DNA of 64,000 nt from NCBI RefSeq assembly GCF_003953935.1, contig NZ_RXLQ01000013.1, positions 62,001 to 126,000 on the forward strand. The letters are read 5' to 3'. This document shows, in pieces, positions 42,097 to 53,826 of this stretch. The position numbers were made by a program, and so were the translations under genes. The notes below the pieces were generated by a model. The model worked only from the letters and a program-made list of their open reading frames with translations, did no database searches and was not told the origin of the DNA. Each line of letters begins with the position of its first letter. Position 1 is the first letter of the stretch. Origin of the DNA: Massilia atriviolacea (lineage in GTDB: Bacteria > Pseudomonadota > Gammaproteobacteria > Burkholderiales > Burkholderiaceae_D).

Positions 42097-42651
42097 CTAC
42101 GCCAGGTCGCTCGCAAGGGGCCGCGCATGATCGCGCAATGTGCGCCATACCAGCATCTTTTCCGCATACGGCGCCGTGTACGCCGGACTGCTCGACGGCA
42201 AGTTCACGATGCGATAGCGCTGCGCCAGCCCGCCCAGCGCCTTCACGCCCAGCCGCGCCGCCGTGCCGCCATTGAAGGCAATCGTCGCCAGCTGCGGCAA
42301 GCTCTCGACCAGCCCCGCCAGGTCGTTGCCGACCTGGCCGCGAATCTGACTGTCCAGGCTGCCTTCGCGGCGGGCTTCGGCCACCACATCCCACAGGCCG
42401 ATACCGTGCGCCAGCAGCGCCGCCAGGCGCGCCTCGTAATCGAGCGCCACCAGGTCGGCGCCGGTCACTTCCGACATCAAGGCCCAGAAACGGTTCTGGC
42501 GATGGCCGTAGTACTGCTGCTGCGCAAGCGAGCGCTCGCCCGGCAGGCTGCCGAGCACCAGGATGCGCGTGCGGACGTCGACCACCGGCGCAAAACAGCG
42601 CTTGAGCTGCGGCGCATCCGGGTCGGCATCGGCGGGCTGGAAATGGTTCAT
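42097..42651 (-). CDS. DNA-deoxyinosine glycosylase (uracil-DNA glycosylase superfamily)
   Basis: 184 residues. Family landmarks: RILVLGSLPGERSLAQQQYYGHRQNRFW (quoted in parts: LGSLPGERS, YYGHRQNRFW), GIGLWDVVAEARREGSLD, IAFNGGTAA and LPSSSPAYTAPYAEK. It removes hypoxanthine, the deamination product of adenine, from DNA (hypoxanthine-DNA glycosylase subgroup). Start ATG 42651. Its stop is about 100 bases beyond the RiPP promoter, so transcription from this gene could run into the RiPP cluster. Confidence 0.9.
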   Translation of the reverse strand: MNHFQPADADPDAPQLKRCFAPVVDVRTRILVLGSLPGERSLAQQQYYGHRQNRFWALMSEVTGADLVALDYEARLAALLAHGIGLWDVVAEARREGSLDSQIRGQVGNDLAGLVESLPQLATIAFNGGTAARLGVKALGGLAQRYRIVNLPSSSPAYTAPYAEKMLVWRTLRDHARPLASDLA

Positions 42652-42731
42652 GGCAGCGATTCTAGCAGCCCCCAGGACAGGTGTAGAATCGTCTGGCAAG
42701 CCAATCACGACAACAAAATCCGGAGACTCCC

Positions 42732-43178
42732 ATGGACCAAGCATCGGCGCCGCGCGCCATCGATACCTTGCTCGCCAAATACAGCGAAAGCCACCTGAAC
42801 CACACCAACGAGTTGATTCACTTTGTCTGCGTGCCGGTGATCGTGTTTACCCTGCTCGGCATTATCTGGTGGATCCACCCGTTCGCCGCCGTGGCCGTCA
42901 CCGTGCTGTCGCTGTGCTATTACTTCCAGCTATCGAAACCCTTCGCGCTCGGCATGCTGGCCATGTCGGCGGCGATGCTCGGCCTGCTCAGCCTGATGCC
43001 GCCGGCCGCCGTGCTGCCATTGTCGCTGGCCATCTTCGTGCTGGCCTGGATCGGGCAATTTATCGGCCACAAGATCGAGGGTAAAAAGCCATCGTTCTTC
43101 GAGGACCTGCGTTTTCTGCTGATCGGCCCGCTGTTCGTGCTGAGCTTCCTGTACCGGCGCCTGAATCTGTCCTGGTAG
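42732..43178 (+). CDS. Mpo1-like DUF962 membrane protein
   Basis: 148 residues with about four membrane helices. The conserved N-terminal AKYSESHLNHTNELIHFVCVP (His pair) and the inner HKIEGKKPSFFEDLRFLLIGP (His, Glu) are the DUF962 signature. Yeast Mpo1 is an iron-dependent dioxygenase of 2-hydroxy fatty acids in membranes; the same residues are present here, so lipid alpha-oxidation is possible but not proven in bacteria. Confidence 0.88.
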   Translation: MDQASAPRAIDTLLAKYSESHLNHTNELIHFVCVPVIVFTLLGIIWWIHPFAAVAVTVLSLCYYFQLSKPFALGMLAMSAAMLGLLSLMPPAAVLPLSLAIFVLAWIGQFIGHKIEGKKPSFFEDLRFLLIGPLFVLSFLYRRLNLSW

Positions 43179-43248
43179 GCGATATCGCGCACCGATGGGG
43201 AATCGAGGATGGCGGGCAGGAAGTCGGGAATCACCGTATACTTTCCGC

Positions 43249-44211
43249 ATGTCATCTCCTCTCCTCTTCGCGATCGCGGCCCTGATCTGGGGCTCCACCT
43301 TTTTTGCCATCACCTTGCAGCTGGGCGAAGTCGCGCCGGCGGTGTCGGTGGTCTACCGTTTCGGCCTGGCCTCGGCCACCCTGTTCGCCTGGTGTCTGCT
43401 GCGCGGCGACAAGTTATACCTGCCGTGGCGCGCCCAGCGCTGGGTCGTGCTGCAGGGCTTCTTCACCTTCGCCCTCTCCTATGTGTGTACTTACGGTTCC
43501 GAGCAATACCTGGTGTCGGGCCTGGTCGCGGTGCTGTTCGCGCTGATGGTGTTCTGGACCCCGATCTGCAGCCGCATCGCGTTCGGCACGCCGATTGCCT
43601 GGCGCACCTGGGCGGCCGGCATGATCGCCCTGGTCGGCGTGACGATGCTGTTCTATCGCTCGATTGCGGGCGCCTGGAACGAGATCGCCGGCGGCGGCAC
43701 CGGCCACTTCCTGCTCGGCCTGACCCTGGCCCTGGCCGCCACCATTGCCAGCTCGGCCGGCACGGTGGTGGTCTCCAAGGTGCGCGAACAATCGTCGAAC
43801 CTGTTGCTGACCATGGCCTGGTCGATGTTCTGGGGCACCTCGATGGTGACCGCCTGGGCGCTCGCGACCGGCCAGCCCTTCGTGCTGCCGGGCGCGCCGC
43901 GTTACTGGATGGCGCTGCTGTACCTGTCGCTGTTCGGCTCGGTGATCGCCTTCCATGCCTACTTTACGCTGATTAACCGCATCGGCTCGGCGAAAGCCGT
44001 GTACATCGGCGTGGTCACGCCCGTCATTTCCGTGCTGCTGTCGATCCAGCTCGAGCATTACCGGCCCGGTCCGGTCGAATGGCTGGGCATGGCAGTGTGC
44101 CTGGCCAGTGTCGCCTGGGCGCTGCGTGCGCCGGCCGCCGTTGCAACACCTTCCCCTTCAAGCCAACCCGCGCCAGAGGCAAGCCTGGCCGCCATTCCCG
44201 AGGTTCCATGA
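43249..44211 (+). CDS. EamA/DMT family transporter
   Basis: 320 residues with ten predicted membrane helices in two EamA repeats; ALIWGSTFFAI starts the first and SSAGTVVVSKVREQSS the second. PVISVLLS and GMAVCLASVAWAL close the fold. DMT exporters move metabolites, often amino acids. ATG 43249 was chosen over an upstream GTG, as the first helix begins right after it. It shares ATGA with the GNAT gene downstream. Confidence 0.9.
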   Translation: MSSPLLFAIAALIWGSTFFAITLQLGEVAPAVSVVYRFGLASATLFAWCLLRGDKLYLPWRAQRWVVLQGFFTFALSYVCTYGSEQYLVSGLVAVLFALMVFWTPICSRIAFGTPIAWRTWAAGMIALVGVTMLFYRSIAGAWNEIAGGGTGHFLLGLTLALAATIASSAGTVVVSKVREQSSNLLLTMAWSMFWGTSMVTAWALATGQPFVLPGAPRYWMALLYLSLFGSVIAFHAYFTLINRIGSAKAVYIGVVTPVISVLLSIQLEHYRPGPVEWLGMAVCLASVAWALRAPAAVATPSPSSQPAPEASLAAIPEVP

Positions 44212-44699
44212 CTACCGATAACAACTTCCGCATCCGCCCCGCCCAGCCATCCGACGTTGCCCACATTTACGGCATGATCGTCGAGCTGGCCGTGTTCGAA
44301 AAGCTCGAACACCTGGTCGTGGCCACCGAAGCGCAACTGCACGATGCGCTGTTCGGCGAGCGCCCATCGTGCGAAGCCCTGGTCGGCGAGGAGCATGGCG
44401 AGGTGGCCTGCTTCGCCCTGTTCTTCCACAATTTTTCGACCTTCCTCACGCGCAAGGGCTTGTACCTGGAAGACCTGTACGTCAAACAAGTCCATCGCGG
44501 CAAGGGCTACGGCAAGCAGATGCTGGCCGCGCTGGCGCAACTGGCGGTGCAGCGCCAGTGCGGACGGTTCGAGTGGTCGGTGCTCGACTGGAACGAGAAC
44601 GCCATCAACTTCTACAAGGGCATGGGAGCGCAGATCTTGCCGGACTGGCGCATCTGCCGCGTCGACGGCGAAGCGCTGGCCAAGCTGGCGGCGGCCTGA
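44208..44699 (+). CDS. GNAT family N-acetyltransferase
   Basis: 163 residues with the acetyl-CoA binding loop VHRGKGYGKQMLAALAQLAV (R/Q-x-x-G-x-G) and NENAINFYKGMGAQ near the end. It is similar to the diamine/thialysine acetyltransferase group (LYLEDLYVKQVHRGKGYG, FEWSVLDWNENAINFYKG). Coupled to the EamA gene by a four-base overlap, so export and acetylation may concern the same compound. Confidence 0.92.
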   Translation: MTTDNNFRIRPAQPSDVAHIYGMIVELAVFEKLEHLVVATEAQLHDALFGERPSCEALVGEEHGEVACFALFFHNFSTFLTRKGLYLEDLYVKQVHRGKGYGKQMLAALAQLAVQRQCGRFEWSVLDWNENAINFYKGMGAQILPDWRICRVDGEALAKLAAA

Positions 44700-44709
44700 A
44701 AAAGAAAAA

Positions 44710-44735
44710 GCCCACGGGTTAAATTCACCGTGGGC
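44710..44735. terminator. Bidirectional terminator between the GNAT gene and the hut operon end
   Basis: GCCCACGG at 44710-44717 pairs with CCGTGGGC at 44728-44735. On the minus strand it is followed by CTTTTTCTTTTT, a good terminator for the hut unit ending at 44919; on the plus strand a T-run lies nine bases past it. A second small stem, CCCATT/AATGGG, is at 44739-44756. Confidence 0.75.
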
Positions 44736-44918
44736 AAACCCATTTTTTAGAATGGGGAGGGGAGACTGGAGACAATCTACGGCTTCACTATAGTTGCCGG
44801 TCAGCGTGAATTGGCGGGCCTTTACAATTGCTTACCGGTGTAAGCAATTATTACCCTCCCAAAAACCGCAGGCTTGACACGGCGCAAATGAGGAAACACG
44901 TCGTTCAAACACGCAACA

Positions 44919-46412
44919 CTAATTGCGGCGCGCGATCAAGCGTTCTCCTGCTTCAAACAGACCCTGGGTCAGCAAGGCCAGCAGCGCCGCCGGAATCGCC
45001 CCAGCCAGCAACATATCGTTATCGTTGAGCGCCAGGCCGATCGTGATGCGCTCGCCGAATCCGCCCGCGCCGATGAAGGCCGCAATCGTCGCCGTGCCGA
45101 CGCTCATCACCGCCGCCGTCTTGATGCCCGCCAGGATGACCGGCAGCGCCAGCGGCAGCTCGACATCGATCAATGTCGCGCGCCGCCCCAGCCCCAGGGC
45201 CTGCGCCGCCGTGCGCAAGCCCTGCGGCACGCCGAGCAGGCCGGTGCAGGTGTTGCGCACGATCGGCAGCAGCGCGTACACGAACAGCGCCACCAGCGCC
45301 GGCACGGTGCCGATCATGCCCAGCAGCGGAATCAGGATCGCCAGCAGGGCCAGCGACGGCACCGTCTGCAGCATCCCGGCCAGCGCCAGCACCGGTTGCC
45401 GCAGGCGCGGCGCAAACGCGGCCACGATCCCGAGCGGAATGCCGACCAGGCAGGCCAGGATCACCGATGCCAGCACCAGCACGAGGTGCTGGCGCGTCAG
45501 GGTCCACAGGCTGGCGTCGAATATCTTGGTGATCAGGCCGGCGCGCGCGTCGCCCGCCGCATTGGCCGGGCTCAGCCAGTGCCTGGCCACGGCGGCGAAG
45601 CTCTTGCCTTCCAGTTCCACCTGCGCGTTCATGGCGATCATCTGTTCGGCGCTGATGCGCCCTTCCAGGGCGGCGATGGCCGCCCACTCCTTCGGGAAGC
45701 GCTGCGGCGCGTCGAGCCGGTACAGCAGCATGGCGTCGTAGCGCGGAAAATAGCCCAGGTCGTCCTTGAGCACGCGCAGGCCGTACTGGCGGATCTTGGC
45801 GTCGGTCGAGTAGATGTCGATCAGGTCGACCTGGCGCTGCGCCAGGGCCTCGTAGGCGATGCCGTGATCGAGGCCGCGCGGCGTGTGCGGCAGGCCGTAG
45901 CGCTGCTTCAGGCCCGGCCAGCCATCGGCGCGGCCGATGAATTCGTGCGACAGGCCGAGTTTGAGCGTCGGCTGGCGCGCCAGGTCCGACAGGCTCTCGA
46001 TCCCCTTGCTGTCGGCGCGCATGGCCAGCGCGTAGGTATTGTTAAAGCCCAGCGGCACGGCCACGCCCAGGCCCATGGGTTGCAAGGCCGCGCGCATCTG
46101 CTCGAGCGAACTGGCGCTGCTGTTCTTGAGGATTTCGAGGTCGATCGTGCCCATATATTCGGGATACACGTCGATGCTGCCGGCCTGCAGGGCGGCCAGC
46201 ACGATGGCCGTATTGCCCAGGCCCTGGCGGTGTTCGGCCCTGCCGCCCCGGGCGGCGGCGCTCTGGGTCAGCACCTCGCCCAGGATGTACGACTCGGTAA
46301 AGCGCTTGGAACCGACGCGCAGGGTGTCGGCATCGGCCGCCGTGGCGGCGCCTCCCAGGACCAGCGTCAACACAGCTACCCAGCGCAAGGCCGTGGCAAA
46401 AAAGGTGCGCAC
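44919..46412 (-). CDS. Betaine/osmoprotectant-type ABC transporter: binding protein fused to permease
   Basis: 497 residues from GTG 46412 (GGGAGAG upstream). A signal peptide (FFATALRWVAVLTLVLGG) precedes an OpuAC/YehZ-type binding domain (RVGSKRFTESYILGEVLTQ, GNTAIVLAALQAGSIDVYPEYMGT, IDIYSTDAKIRQYGLRVL) and then a C-terminal permease (VILACLVGIPLGIVAAFAP, GMLQTVPSLALLAILIPLLG, GTATIAAFIGAGGFGERITIG). Known fusions such as OpuA place the binding domain last; here it is first. It follows hutI by 17 bases in the hut operon, so histidine, urocanate or a related ligand is plausible (HutXWV of rhizobia is of the same type). No ATPase gene is adjacent. Confidence 0.87.
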   Translation of the reverse strand: MRTFFATALRWVAVLTLVLGGAATAADADTLRVGSKRFTESYILGEVLTQSAAARGGRAEHRQGLGNTAIVLAALQAGSIDVYPEYMGTIDLEILKNSSASSLEQMRAALQPMGLGVAVPLGFNNTYALAMRADSKGIESLSDLARQPTLKLGLSHEFIGRADGWPGLKQRYGLPHTPRGLDHGIAYEALAQRQVDLIDIYSTDAKIRQYGLRVLKDDLGYFPRYDAMLLYRLDAPQRFPKEWAAIAALEGRISAEQMIAMNAQVELEGKSFAAVARHWLSPANAAGDARAGLITKIFDASLWTLTRQHLVLVLASVILACLVGIPLGIVAAFAPRLRQPVLALAGMLQTVPSLALLAILIPLLGMIGTVPALVALFVYALLPIVRNTCTGLLGVPQGLRTAAQALGLGRRATLIDVELPLALPVILAGIKTAAVMSVGTATIAAFIGAGGFGERITIGLALNDNDMLLAGAIPAALLALLTQGLFEAGERLIARRN

Positions 46413-46429
46413 GGCACTCTCCCGACAAA

Positions 46430-47665
46430 TTAATCGGGCAAGCTTACCACCGGTTTGCGCAGCACGCCCGCATTCACGACAGCGCGGCAGGGGTTCAGGC
46501 CCATGGCGTACGACAGGTCGGCCGGACGGGCGATGTTCCACAGCGCGAAGTCGGCGCGTTTGCCGACCGCCAGCGAGCCGATCTCGGCCGCCAGGCCGAG
46601 CGCGCGCGCGGCGTGGATGGTGGCGCCGGCCAGCGCCTCCTGCGGCGTCAGGCGCCACAGGGTGCAGGCCATGTTCATCGCCAGCAGGATCGAGGTCAGG
46701 GGCGAGGTGCCGGGATTGCAGTCGGTGGCCACCGCCATCGGCACGCTTGCCGCGCGCAGCGCCGCCACCGGCGGCTGCACGGTATCGCGCAGGAAGTAGT
46801 AGGCGCCCGGCAGCAGCACCGCCACCGTGCCGGCGGCCGCCATCGCATCGATGCCGGCCAGGCTGAGGTGTTCCAGGTGGTCGGCCGAGAGCCCGCCGAA
46901 GCGCGCCACCAGTTGCGCCCCGCCCTGGTCCGACAGCTGTTCCGCGTGCAGCTTGACCGGCATGCCGTGGCGCCGCGCCGCCTCGAAAATGCGCTCGGTC
47001 TGGTCCCTGGTAAAGCCGATGCGCTCGCAGAAGGCGTCGACCGCGTCGGCCAGGCCGAGCGCCGCCAGTTGCGGCAGCATGTGCTGGCAGATCTCGTCGA
47101 CGTAATCGTCGGCGCGGCCGGCGAATTCGGGCGGCAGCGCATGCGCGCCGAGGAAGGTGGTCGAGACGCGCACCGGCAGCACCTGCCCCACGCGGCGCGC
47201 CGCGCGCAGCATCTTGGCCTCGTCGTCCAGGCTCAGGCCGTAGCCGGACTTGATTTCGAGCGTGGTCACGCCTTCGGCCAGCAGGCTGGCCACGCGCGCC
47301 AGGCTCTGGCGCAGCAATTCGTCTTCCGGGGCGGCGCGCGTTGCGCGCACGGTGGACATGATGCCGCCGCCGGCCTTGGCGATCTCTTCATAGGTGGCGC
47401 CGTTCAGGCGCGCCTCGAATTCGTCGCTGCGGTTGCCGGCGTGGACGATGTGGGTATGGCAGTCGATCAGGCCCGGCGTGAGCCAGCAGCCGCCGCCATC
47501 GTGCACGCTGGCCGCCCGCGGCGCCTCGGCGCGCGGCCCGAGCCAGGCGATGCGCCCGTCGGCCACCGCAATGGCGCCGTCACGCAGTTCGCCATAGCCC
47601 TGCTCCATGGTGGCCAGGTGCACATTGGTAAACAGGGCGTCGCAAGGGGTGTCGCGCTGCGTCAT
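46430..47665 (-). CDS. hutI: Imidazolonepropionase
   Basis: Third step of histidine breakdown: opens 4-imidazolone-5-propanoate to N-formimino-L-glutamate. 411 residues, the usual length, with the metal motif [42 protein letters not shown] and the catalytic region [27 protein letters not shown], and [14 protein letters not shown] near the end. Preceded by hutD with only three bases between. Confidence 0.96.
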   Translation of the reverse strand: MTQRDTPCDALFTNVHLATMEQGYGELRDGAIAVADGRIAWLGPRAEAPRAASVHDGGGCWLTPGLIDCHTHIVHAGNRSDEFEARLNGATYEEIAKAGGGIMSTVRATRAAPEDELLRQSLARVASLLAEGVTTLEIKSGYGLSLDDEAKMLRAARRVGQVLPVRVSTTFLGAHALPPEFAGRADDYVDEICQHMLPQLAALGLADAVDAFCERIGFTRDQTERIFEAARRHGMPVKLHAEQLSDQGGAQLVARFGGLSADHLEHLSLAGIDAMAAAGTVAVLLPGAYYFLRDTVQPPVAALRAASVPMAVATDCNPGTSPLTSILLAMNMACTLWRLTPQEALAGATIHAARALGLAAEIGSLAVGKRADFALWNIARPADLSYAMGLNPCRAVVNAGVLRKPVVSLPD

Positions 47666-47668
47666 CGC

Positions 47669-48253
47669 TCAATCCTCATGGAAGTGGATATCGACGATGA
47701 AAATCGTCGCCTGGCCCGCTTCGAGGGTCCAGCTGGCGTCGCCGTCGAACAGCACGGCGTCGTAGCGCACCATGCCGAAGCGCTGCTCGTCGTTGCTCAC
47801 TTCCAGGCTGTCGCCTTCGGCCAGGAACAGCACCGTCAGGTCGGCCCGCGTGGCGAAGCCGGACATGCCCGACAGGCTGCGCCTGCCCAGCTGGTGCGCA
47901 CAGCGCGCGCGCCGCGTCATGACGTTGAAGTCGGTGGTCGGGCGGGCGCCCACGGTGGCGGCGACCTGCGCCTCGCCGGCGAATTCCAGCACCGGCTCGT
48001 CCTCGCTGAGCACGAAGCGGCCGTCGCCGTCGATATCGAGCGTCACGCCCGGGCCGTCGACCAGCGCCAGGGTGCGGTCGATGCCCTCGAAGACCGAGAA
48101 CGGCCCGCTGGCCGCGATGGTGGCGAGGCTGATGCGCCAGTCGAAGGTGTCGAGCCCCGCGCCAGGGGGCGAAATGGCGATTTCGGTGGTGCTGCCGCCG
48201 CCGTTTTTCCACGGGGAGGCAAGCAGGCTGGCGTAGGGGATCAGGATGGTCAT
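47669..48253 (-). CDS. hutD: HutD family protein
   Basis: 194 residues, cupin-like HutD. Landmarks: PWKNGGGSTTEIAISPPGAGL, FDWRISLATIAASGPFSVFEGIDRTL and FNVMTRRARC. HutD is thought to govern the flux or set an upper limit for the Hut pathway, perhaps by binding formylglutamate. It shares a four-base overlap with hutF. Confidence 0.94.
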   Translation of the reverse strand: MTILIPYASLLASPWKNGGGSTTEIAISPPGAGLDTFDWRISLATIAASGPFSVFEGIDRTLALVDGPGVTLDIDGDGRFVLSEDEPVLEFAGEAQVAATVGARPTTDFNVMTRRARCAHQLGRRSLSGMSGFATRADLTVLFLAEGDSLEVSNDEQRFGMVRYDAVLFDGDASWTLEAGQATIFIVDIHFHED

Positions 48254-49623
48254 GGTCGTAGCTTGCGCAGTTCGGCGATGGTCTGTTTGTAGCGCTGCGC
48301 AATCGCCCCTTGCGCAATGTGCTCGCGATGGCGCACGACCCAGCGGCCGCCCACCATCACATCCCTGACTGGATTGTCGTTACCGCAAAAGATGACACTG
48401 CCCAGCACATCGTCGGCGCCGATGCCGGCCAGGTTCGGCGAATCGCTGTCCAGTACCAGCAGGTCGGCCCGTTTGCCCGCCTCCAGCACGCCCACCGGGC
48501 GTCCGCTGGCCAGCGCGCCGCCATGCAAGGCACTGTGCCACAAAAAGTCGCCCACGCGGCGCTGCGTTGGGGACGAGGCCACATTGCGCTTCTGGTGCAG
48601 CAGGCGCTGGCCGTATTCGAGCCAGCGCAGTTCTTCCAGCGGCGACTGCGACACATGGCTGTCGCTGCCGATGCCGATGCGCCCGCCGGCGGCCAGGAAG
48701 GGCGCGAGCGGGAACAGGCCGTCGCCCAGGTTGGCCTCGGTGGTCGGGCACAGGCCCGCCACGGCGCCGCTGGCGGCCAGCGCCGCCACTTCGCCCTCGT
48801 CCAGGTGGGTGGCGTGCACCAGGCACCAGCGCGCATCCAGCGCGACATGGTCCATCAGGTAGCGCACCGGGCGCTGGCCGGTCGCCGCCAGGCACTGCGC
48901 GATTTCGCCCTGCTGCTCGGCGATGTGGATGTGCAGCGGACGGCTTGCCGGCAGCGCCGCCAGCACCGCGCGGATCTGGCCGAGCGACGCCGCGCGCAGC
49001 GAATGCGGGGCCACGCCGACTTCGACCTGGCTCGAGCGCAAGGGTTCGAGCGCCTCGACGATGCGCAGCACGTCGGCGGCGTCGGTGCGGAAGCGCCCCT
49101 GTTGCGGCGCCAGCGGCTGGTCGCCGAAGCCCGCATAGCTGTACAGGACCGGCAGCATGGTCACGCCGATGCCGGTCGCGTGCGCGGCGGCGACCACGCG
49201 TTCGGCCGTTTGCGCCGGACGCGCGTACATGGCGCCGTCCTGGTCGCGCTGCACGTAATGGAATTCGCACACCGAGGTGTAGCCGTGGCGCAGGCATTCC
49301 GAGAACAGCTGCGCGGCGATGGCCTCGATATGCCCGGGCGTGATGTTGTGGGCGAAGCGGTACATCAGCTGGCGCCAGGTCCAGAAGCTGTCCGGGCCCT
49401 CGCCCGCCGTTTCGGTCAGCCCGCCCAAGGCGCGCTGGAAGGCGTGCGAATGCAGGTTGACCATGCCCGGCAGGACGATATCGGCCTCGGGCTCGCCCTG
49501 GTGCGGGGCGTCCGGCGCCACCGCCAGCAGCGTGCCGCCGGCATCCCATTCGAGGCGCACGTCGCGCTGCCAACCCTGCGCCAGCAACGCCTGGCGCGCG
49601 AACAGCACGCGCGGCTCGCTCAT
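48250..49623 (-). CDS. hutF: Formimidoylglutamate deiminase
   Basis: 457 residues, amidohydrolase superfamily. Converts N-formimino-L-glutamate to N-formyl-L-glutamate plus ammonia, the mark of the five-step Hut pathway. The metal site is in PGMVNLHSHAFQRALGG, with TWRQLMYRFAHNITP and HYVQRDQDG as family signatures, and further ligands in HIHIAEQQGEI, LVHATHLDEGE and GIGSDSHVS. Overlaps hutG and hutD by four bases each. Confidence 0.96.
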   Translation of the reverse strand: MSEPRVLFARQALLAQGWQRDVRLEWDAGGTLLAVAPDAPHQGEPEADIVLPGMVNLHSHAFQRALGGLTETAGEGPDSFWTWRQLMYRFAHNITPGHIEAIAAQLFSECLRHGYTSVCEFHYVQRDQDGAMYARPAQTAERVVAAAHATGIGVTMLPVLYSYAGFGDQPLAPQQGRFRTDAADVLRIVEALEPLRSSQVEVGVAPHSLRAASLGQIRAVLAALPASRPLHIHIAEQQGEIAQCLAATGQRPVRYLMDHVALDARWCLVHATHLDEGEVAALAASGAVAGLCPTTEANLGDGLFPLAPFLAAGGRIGIGSDSHVSQSPLEELRWLEYGQRLLHQKRNVASSPTQRRVGDFLWHSALHGGALASGRPVGVLEAGKRADLLVLDSDSPNLAGIGADDVLGSVIFCGNDNPVRDVMVGGRWVVRHREHIAQGAIAQRYKQTIAELRKLRP

Positions 49624-50408
49624 GCCCGCACCCAGCCCACGGCCGCTTCGGTCAGTTTGCGCAGCAGCGGCTGGACCTCGGCCGCGACTTGCGGCCGGTA
49701 GGCGAAGGGCGCGCTTTCGTCCATGTACAGCACCTGGCACATCTCGAGCTGGATCGCATGCACGTGCGCATCCGGCTGGCCGTAGTGGCGCGTGATGTAG
49801 CCGCCCTTGAAGCGGCCGTTGACGGCCACCGAAAAGCGCTCCTGCGCCCGGGCCACGCCGACCACGGCCTGTTCCAGGCCGGGCGCGCACGAGGTGCCCT
49901 GGGCGCTGCCGAAATTGAGGTCCGGCAGGCGCCCTTCGAAAAAGCGCGGCACCACCGAGGCGATCGAATGCGCATCCCACAGCACCACCTTGCCGTGCAG
50001 CGCCAGCAGGCGGTCGATTTCGGACCGTAGCTGGCGGTGGTAAGGCTGCCAGTAGCGCACCAGCCGCCCGCGCACGTCGTGCTCGTCGGGCGCCTGGCCT
50101 TCCAGGTACAGCGCCGTGCTGGCGAAGGTATCGAGCGGACACAGCCCGGTCGTGTCCATGCCCGGATACAGGTTGGTGTCTTCGGGCGGACGATTCAGGT
50201 CGATCACGTAGCGCGACCAGCGCGCGGCCAGGGTCGAGGCCCCCATCTCGCCCAGGAAACCATAGAGCTGCGCCAGGTGCCAGTCGGTGTCGGGACGGGC
50301 CAGCGCGTCGGCCGACAGGCGCGCCGCGATGTCGTCCGGGATGTCGGTGCCCACGTGCGGCATCGACACCAGCAAAGGAATACTGCCCGCCTTGAAGTCA
50401 AAATCCAT
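49620..50408 (-). CDS. hutG: N-formylglutamate deformylase
   Basis: 262 residues, zinc deformylase of the HutG2 type. It releases formate and glutamate, the last step. Landmarks: LLVSMPHVGTDIPDDI, DTDWHLAQLYGFL, YVIDLNRPPEDTNLYPG, LWDAHSIASVVPRFFEGRLPDLN-like region and GGYITRHYGQPDAHVHAIQLEM with zinc His/Glu. This confirms the HutF route instead of formiminoglutamase. Confidence 0.95.
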   Translation of the reverse strand: MDFDFKAGSIPLLVSMPHVGTDIPDDIAARLSADALARPDTDWHLAQLYGFLGEMGASTLAARWSRYVIDLNRPPEDTNLYPGMDTTGLCPLDTFASTALYLEGQAPDEHDVRGRLVRYWQPYHRQLRSEIDRLLALHGKVVLWDAHSIASVVPRFFEGRLPDLNFGSAQGTSCAPGLEQAVVGVARAQERFSVAVNGRFKGGYITRHYGQPDAHVHAIQLEMCQVLYMDESAPFAYRPQVAAEVQPLLRKLTEAAVGWVRA

Positions 50409-50448
50409 GATCGCCCACCTTTACCTTTTTTGCATTATTGCCTGAATA

Positions 50449-52014
50449 TCAATTCGAAGGCACGGCGCCGTACAAGGCCGCGAACAGCGGCTTGCACGAT
50501 GCGCTCAGTTCGCCGTCCAGCACCATCCGGCGCGCCGCCTCGATATCCGGCGCGAAGAAGCGGTCGGACTCGAAGAACGGCACCTTGCCGCGCAGCTGCC
50601 GGTGCACATGCTCCAGGTGCGGCGACGACGTGAGCGGACGGTGGAAATCGATCCCCTGCGCCGCCGCCAGCAGCTCGATGCCGACGATGACGGCGGTATT
50701 GTGCGCCATCTCGTCCAGGCGCCGTGCCGCAAACGTCGCCATGCTGACGTGGTCTTCCTGGTTGGCGGAGGTCGGCAGGCTGTCCACGCTGGCCGGATGC
50801 GCCAGCGACTTGTTCTCCGACGCCAGCGCGGCGGCGGTGACGTGGGCGATCATGAAGCCGGAATTGACGCCCGGCTCGCGCACCAGGAACGGCGGCAGGC
50901 CGGACAGGGTGGCGTCGATCAGCAGCGCGATGCGGCGCTCGGCCAGGCCGCCGATTTCGGCGATCGCCAGCGCCAGCGTGTCGGCCGCAAAGGCGACCGG
51001 CTCGGCGTGGAAATTCCCGCCCGAGATGATCTCGCCGGTGTCGGCGAAGATCAGCGGATTGTCGGTCACCGCATTGGCCTCGATCAGGAGGGTGCGCGCG
51101 GCGTTCGCGATCAGGTCCATGATCGCGCCCATGACCTGCGGCTGGCAGCGCAGGCTGTACGGATCCTGCACGCGCTCGTCGCCCACCAGGTGCGAGGCGC
51201 GGATCGCGCTCGACGCCACCAGCTGGCGATAGATGGCGGCGGCGGCGATCTGGCCCGGCTGGCCGCGCACCTCGTGCACGCGCGCGTCGAACGGCGCATC
51301 GCTGCCCTTGGCCGCATCGAGCGACAGGGAACCGGCCACCATGGCCGCTTCCAGCAGGCGCTCGGCCATGAACAGGCCATGCAGCGCCAGCGCGGTCGAG
51401 ACCTGGGTGCCGTTGATCAGCGCCAGCCCTTCCTTGGGACCGAGCACCACCGGCGCGATGCCGGCCGCCTTGAGCGCGTCGGCCGCTTCCATCAGTTCGC
51501 CGTTGACGCGCACCTGGCCCACGCCCAGCATGGCCAGGGTCATGTGCGCCAGCGGCGCCAGGTCGCCCGAGGCGCCGACCGAGCCCTTGGCCGGAATGGC
51601 CGGCATGATGCCGGCGTTGTACAGCGCGATCAGGGTATCGATGATGAGCGGACGCACGCCCGAAAAGCCGCGCGCCAGGCTGCCGATTTTCATCAGCACG
51701 ATCAGGCGCACGACGGCGTCCGGCAGCAGCGCGCCGGTGCCGACCGAGTGCGACAGGATCAGGTTGCGCTGCAGTTCTTCCAGCTGCGCGTCCGGGATGC
51801 GGGTCTTGGCCAGGATGCCGAAACCGGTGTTGATGCCGTAGGCGGCGTCGCCCTTGGCGACGATGGCGTCGACCGCCGCGGCCGAAGCCTCGATGACAGG
51901 GTAAGCCGATGGCGCCAGCGCCAGCGCACCGGGTGCGGCCCAGACGGCGCGCAGGTCGGCCATGCTCATGGCGCCGGGAGTGAGGGTCCAGCCTTGGTTC
52001 GAAGTCGTGTTCAT
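50449..52014 (-). CDS. hutH: Histidine ammonia-lyase
   Basis: 521 residues. First step: histidine to trans-urocanate plus ammonia. The MIO cofactor forms from Ala-Ser-Gly in [27 protein letters not shown] and [10 protein letters not shown] sit earlier, with [35 protein letters not shown] and [17 protein letters not shown] as further family features. Start [14 protein letters not shown] at 52014. A 40-base gap separates it from hutG and 32 from hutU. Confidence 0.97.
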   Translation of the reverse strand: MNTTSNQGWTLTPGAMSMADLRAVWAAPGALALAPSAYPVIEASAAAVDAIVAKGDAAYGINTGFGILAKTRIPDAQLEELQRNLILSHSVGTGALLPDAVVRLIVLMKIGSLARGFSGVRPLIIDTLIALYNAGIMPAIPAKGSVGASGDLAPLAHMTLAMLGVGQVRVNGELMEAADALKAAGIAPVVLGPKEGLALINGTQVSTALALHGLFMAERLLEAAMVAGSLSLDAAKGSDAPFDARVHEVRGQPGQIAAAAIYRQLVASSAIRASHLVGDERVQDPYSLRCQPQVMGAIMDLIANAARTLLIEANAVTDNPLIFADTGEIISGGNFHAEPVAFAADTLALAIAEIGGLAERRIALLIDATLSGLPPFLVREPGVNSGFMIAHVTAAALASENKSLAHPASVDSLPTSANQEDHVSMATFAARRLDEMAHNTAVIVGIELLAAAQGIDFHRPLTSSPHLEHVHRQLRGKVPFFESDRFFAPDIEAARRMVLDGELSASCKPLFAALYGAVPSN

Positions 52015-52046
52015 GTGTGCTCTGTTCGGATGTGCGTGAAGGAGGG

Positions 52047-53759
<1,713 letters not shown>

Positions 53760-53826
53760 GGCATCTCCTTCATGAGTTTAGGGGGCAGGCGCGCGCGCAA
53801 CCGCCACGCGCCCCGTGCAGCTTCAA

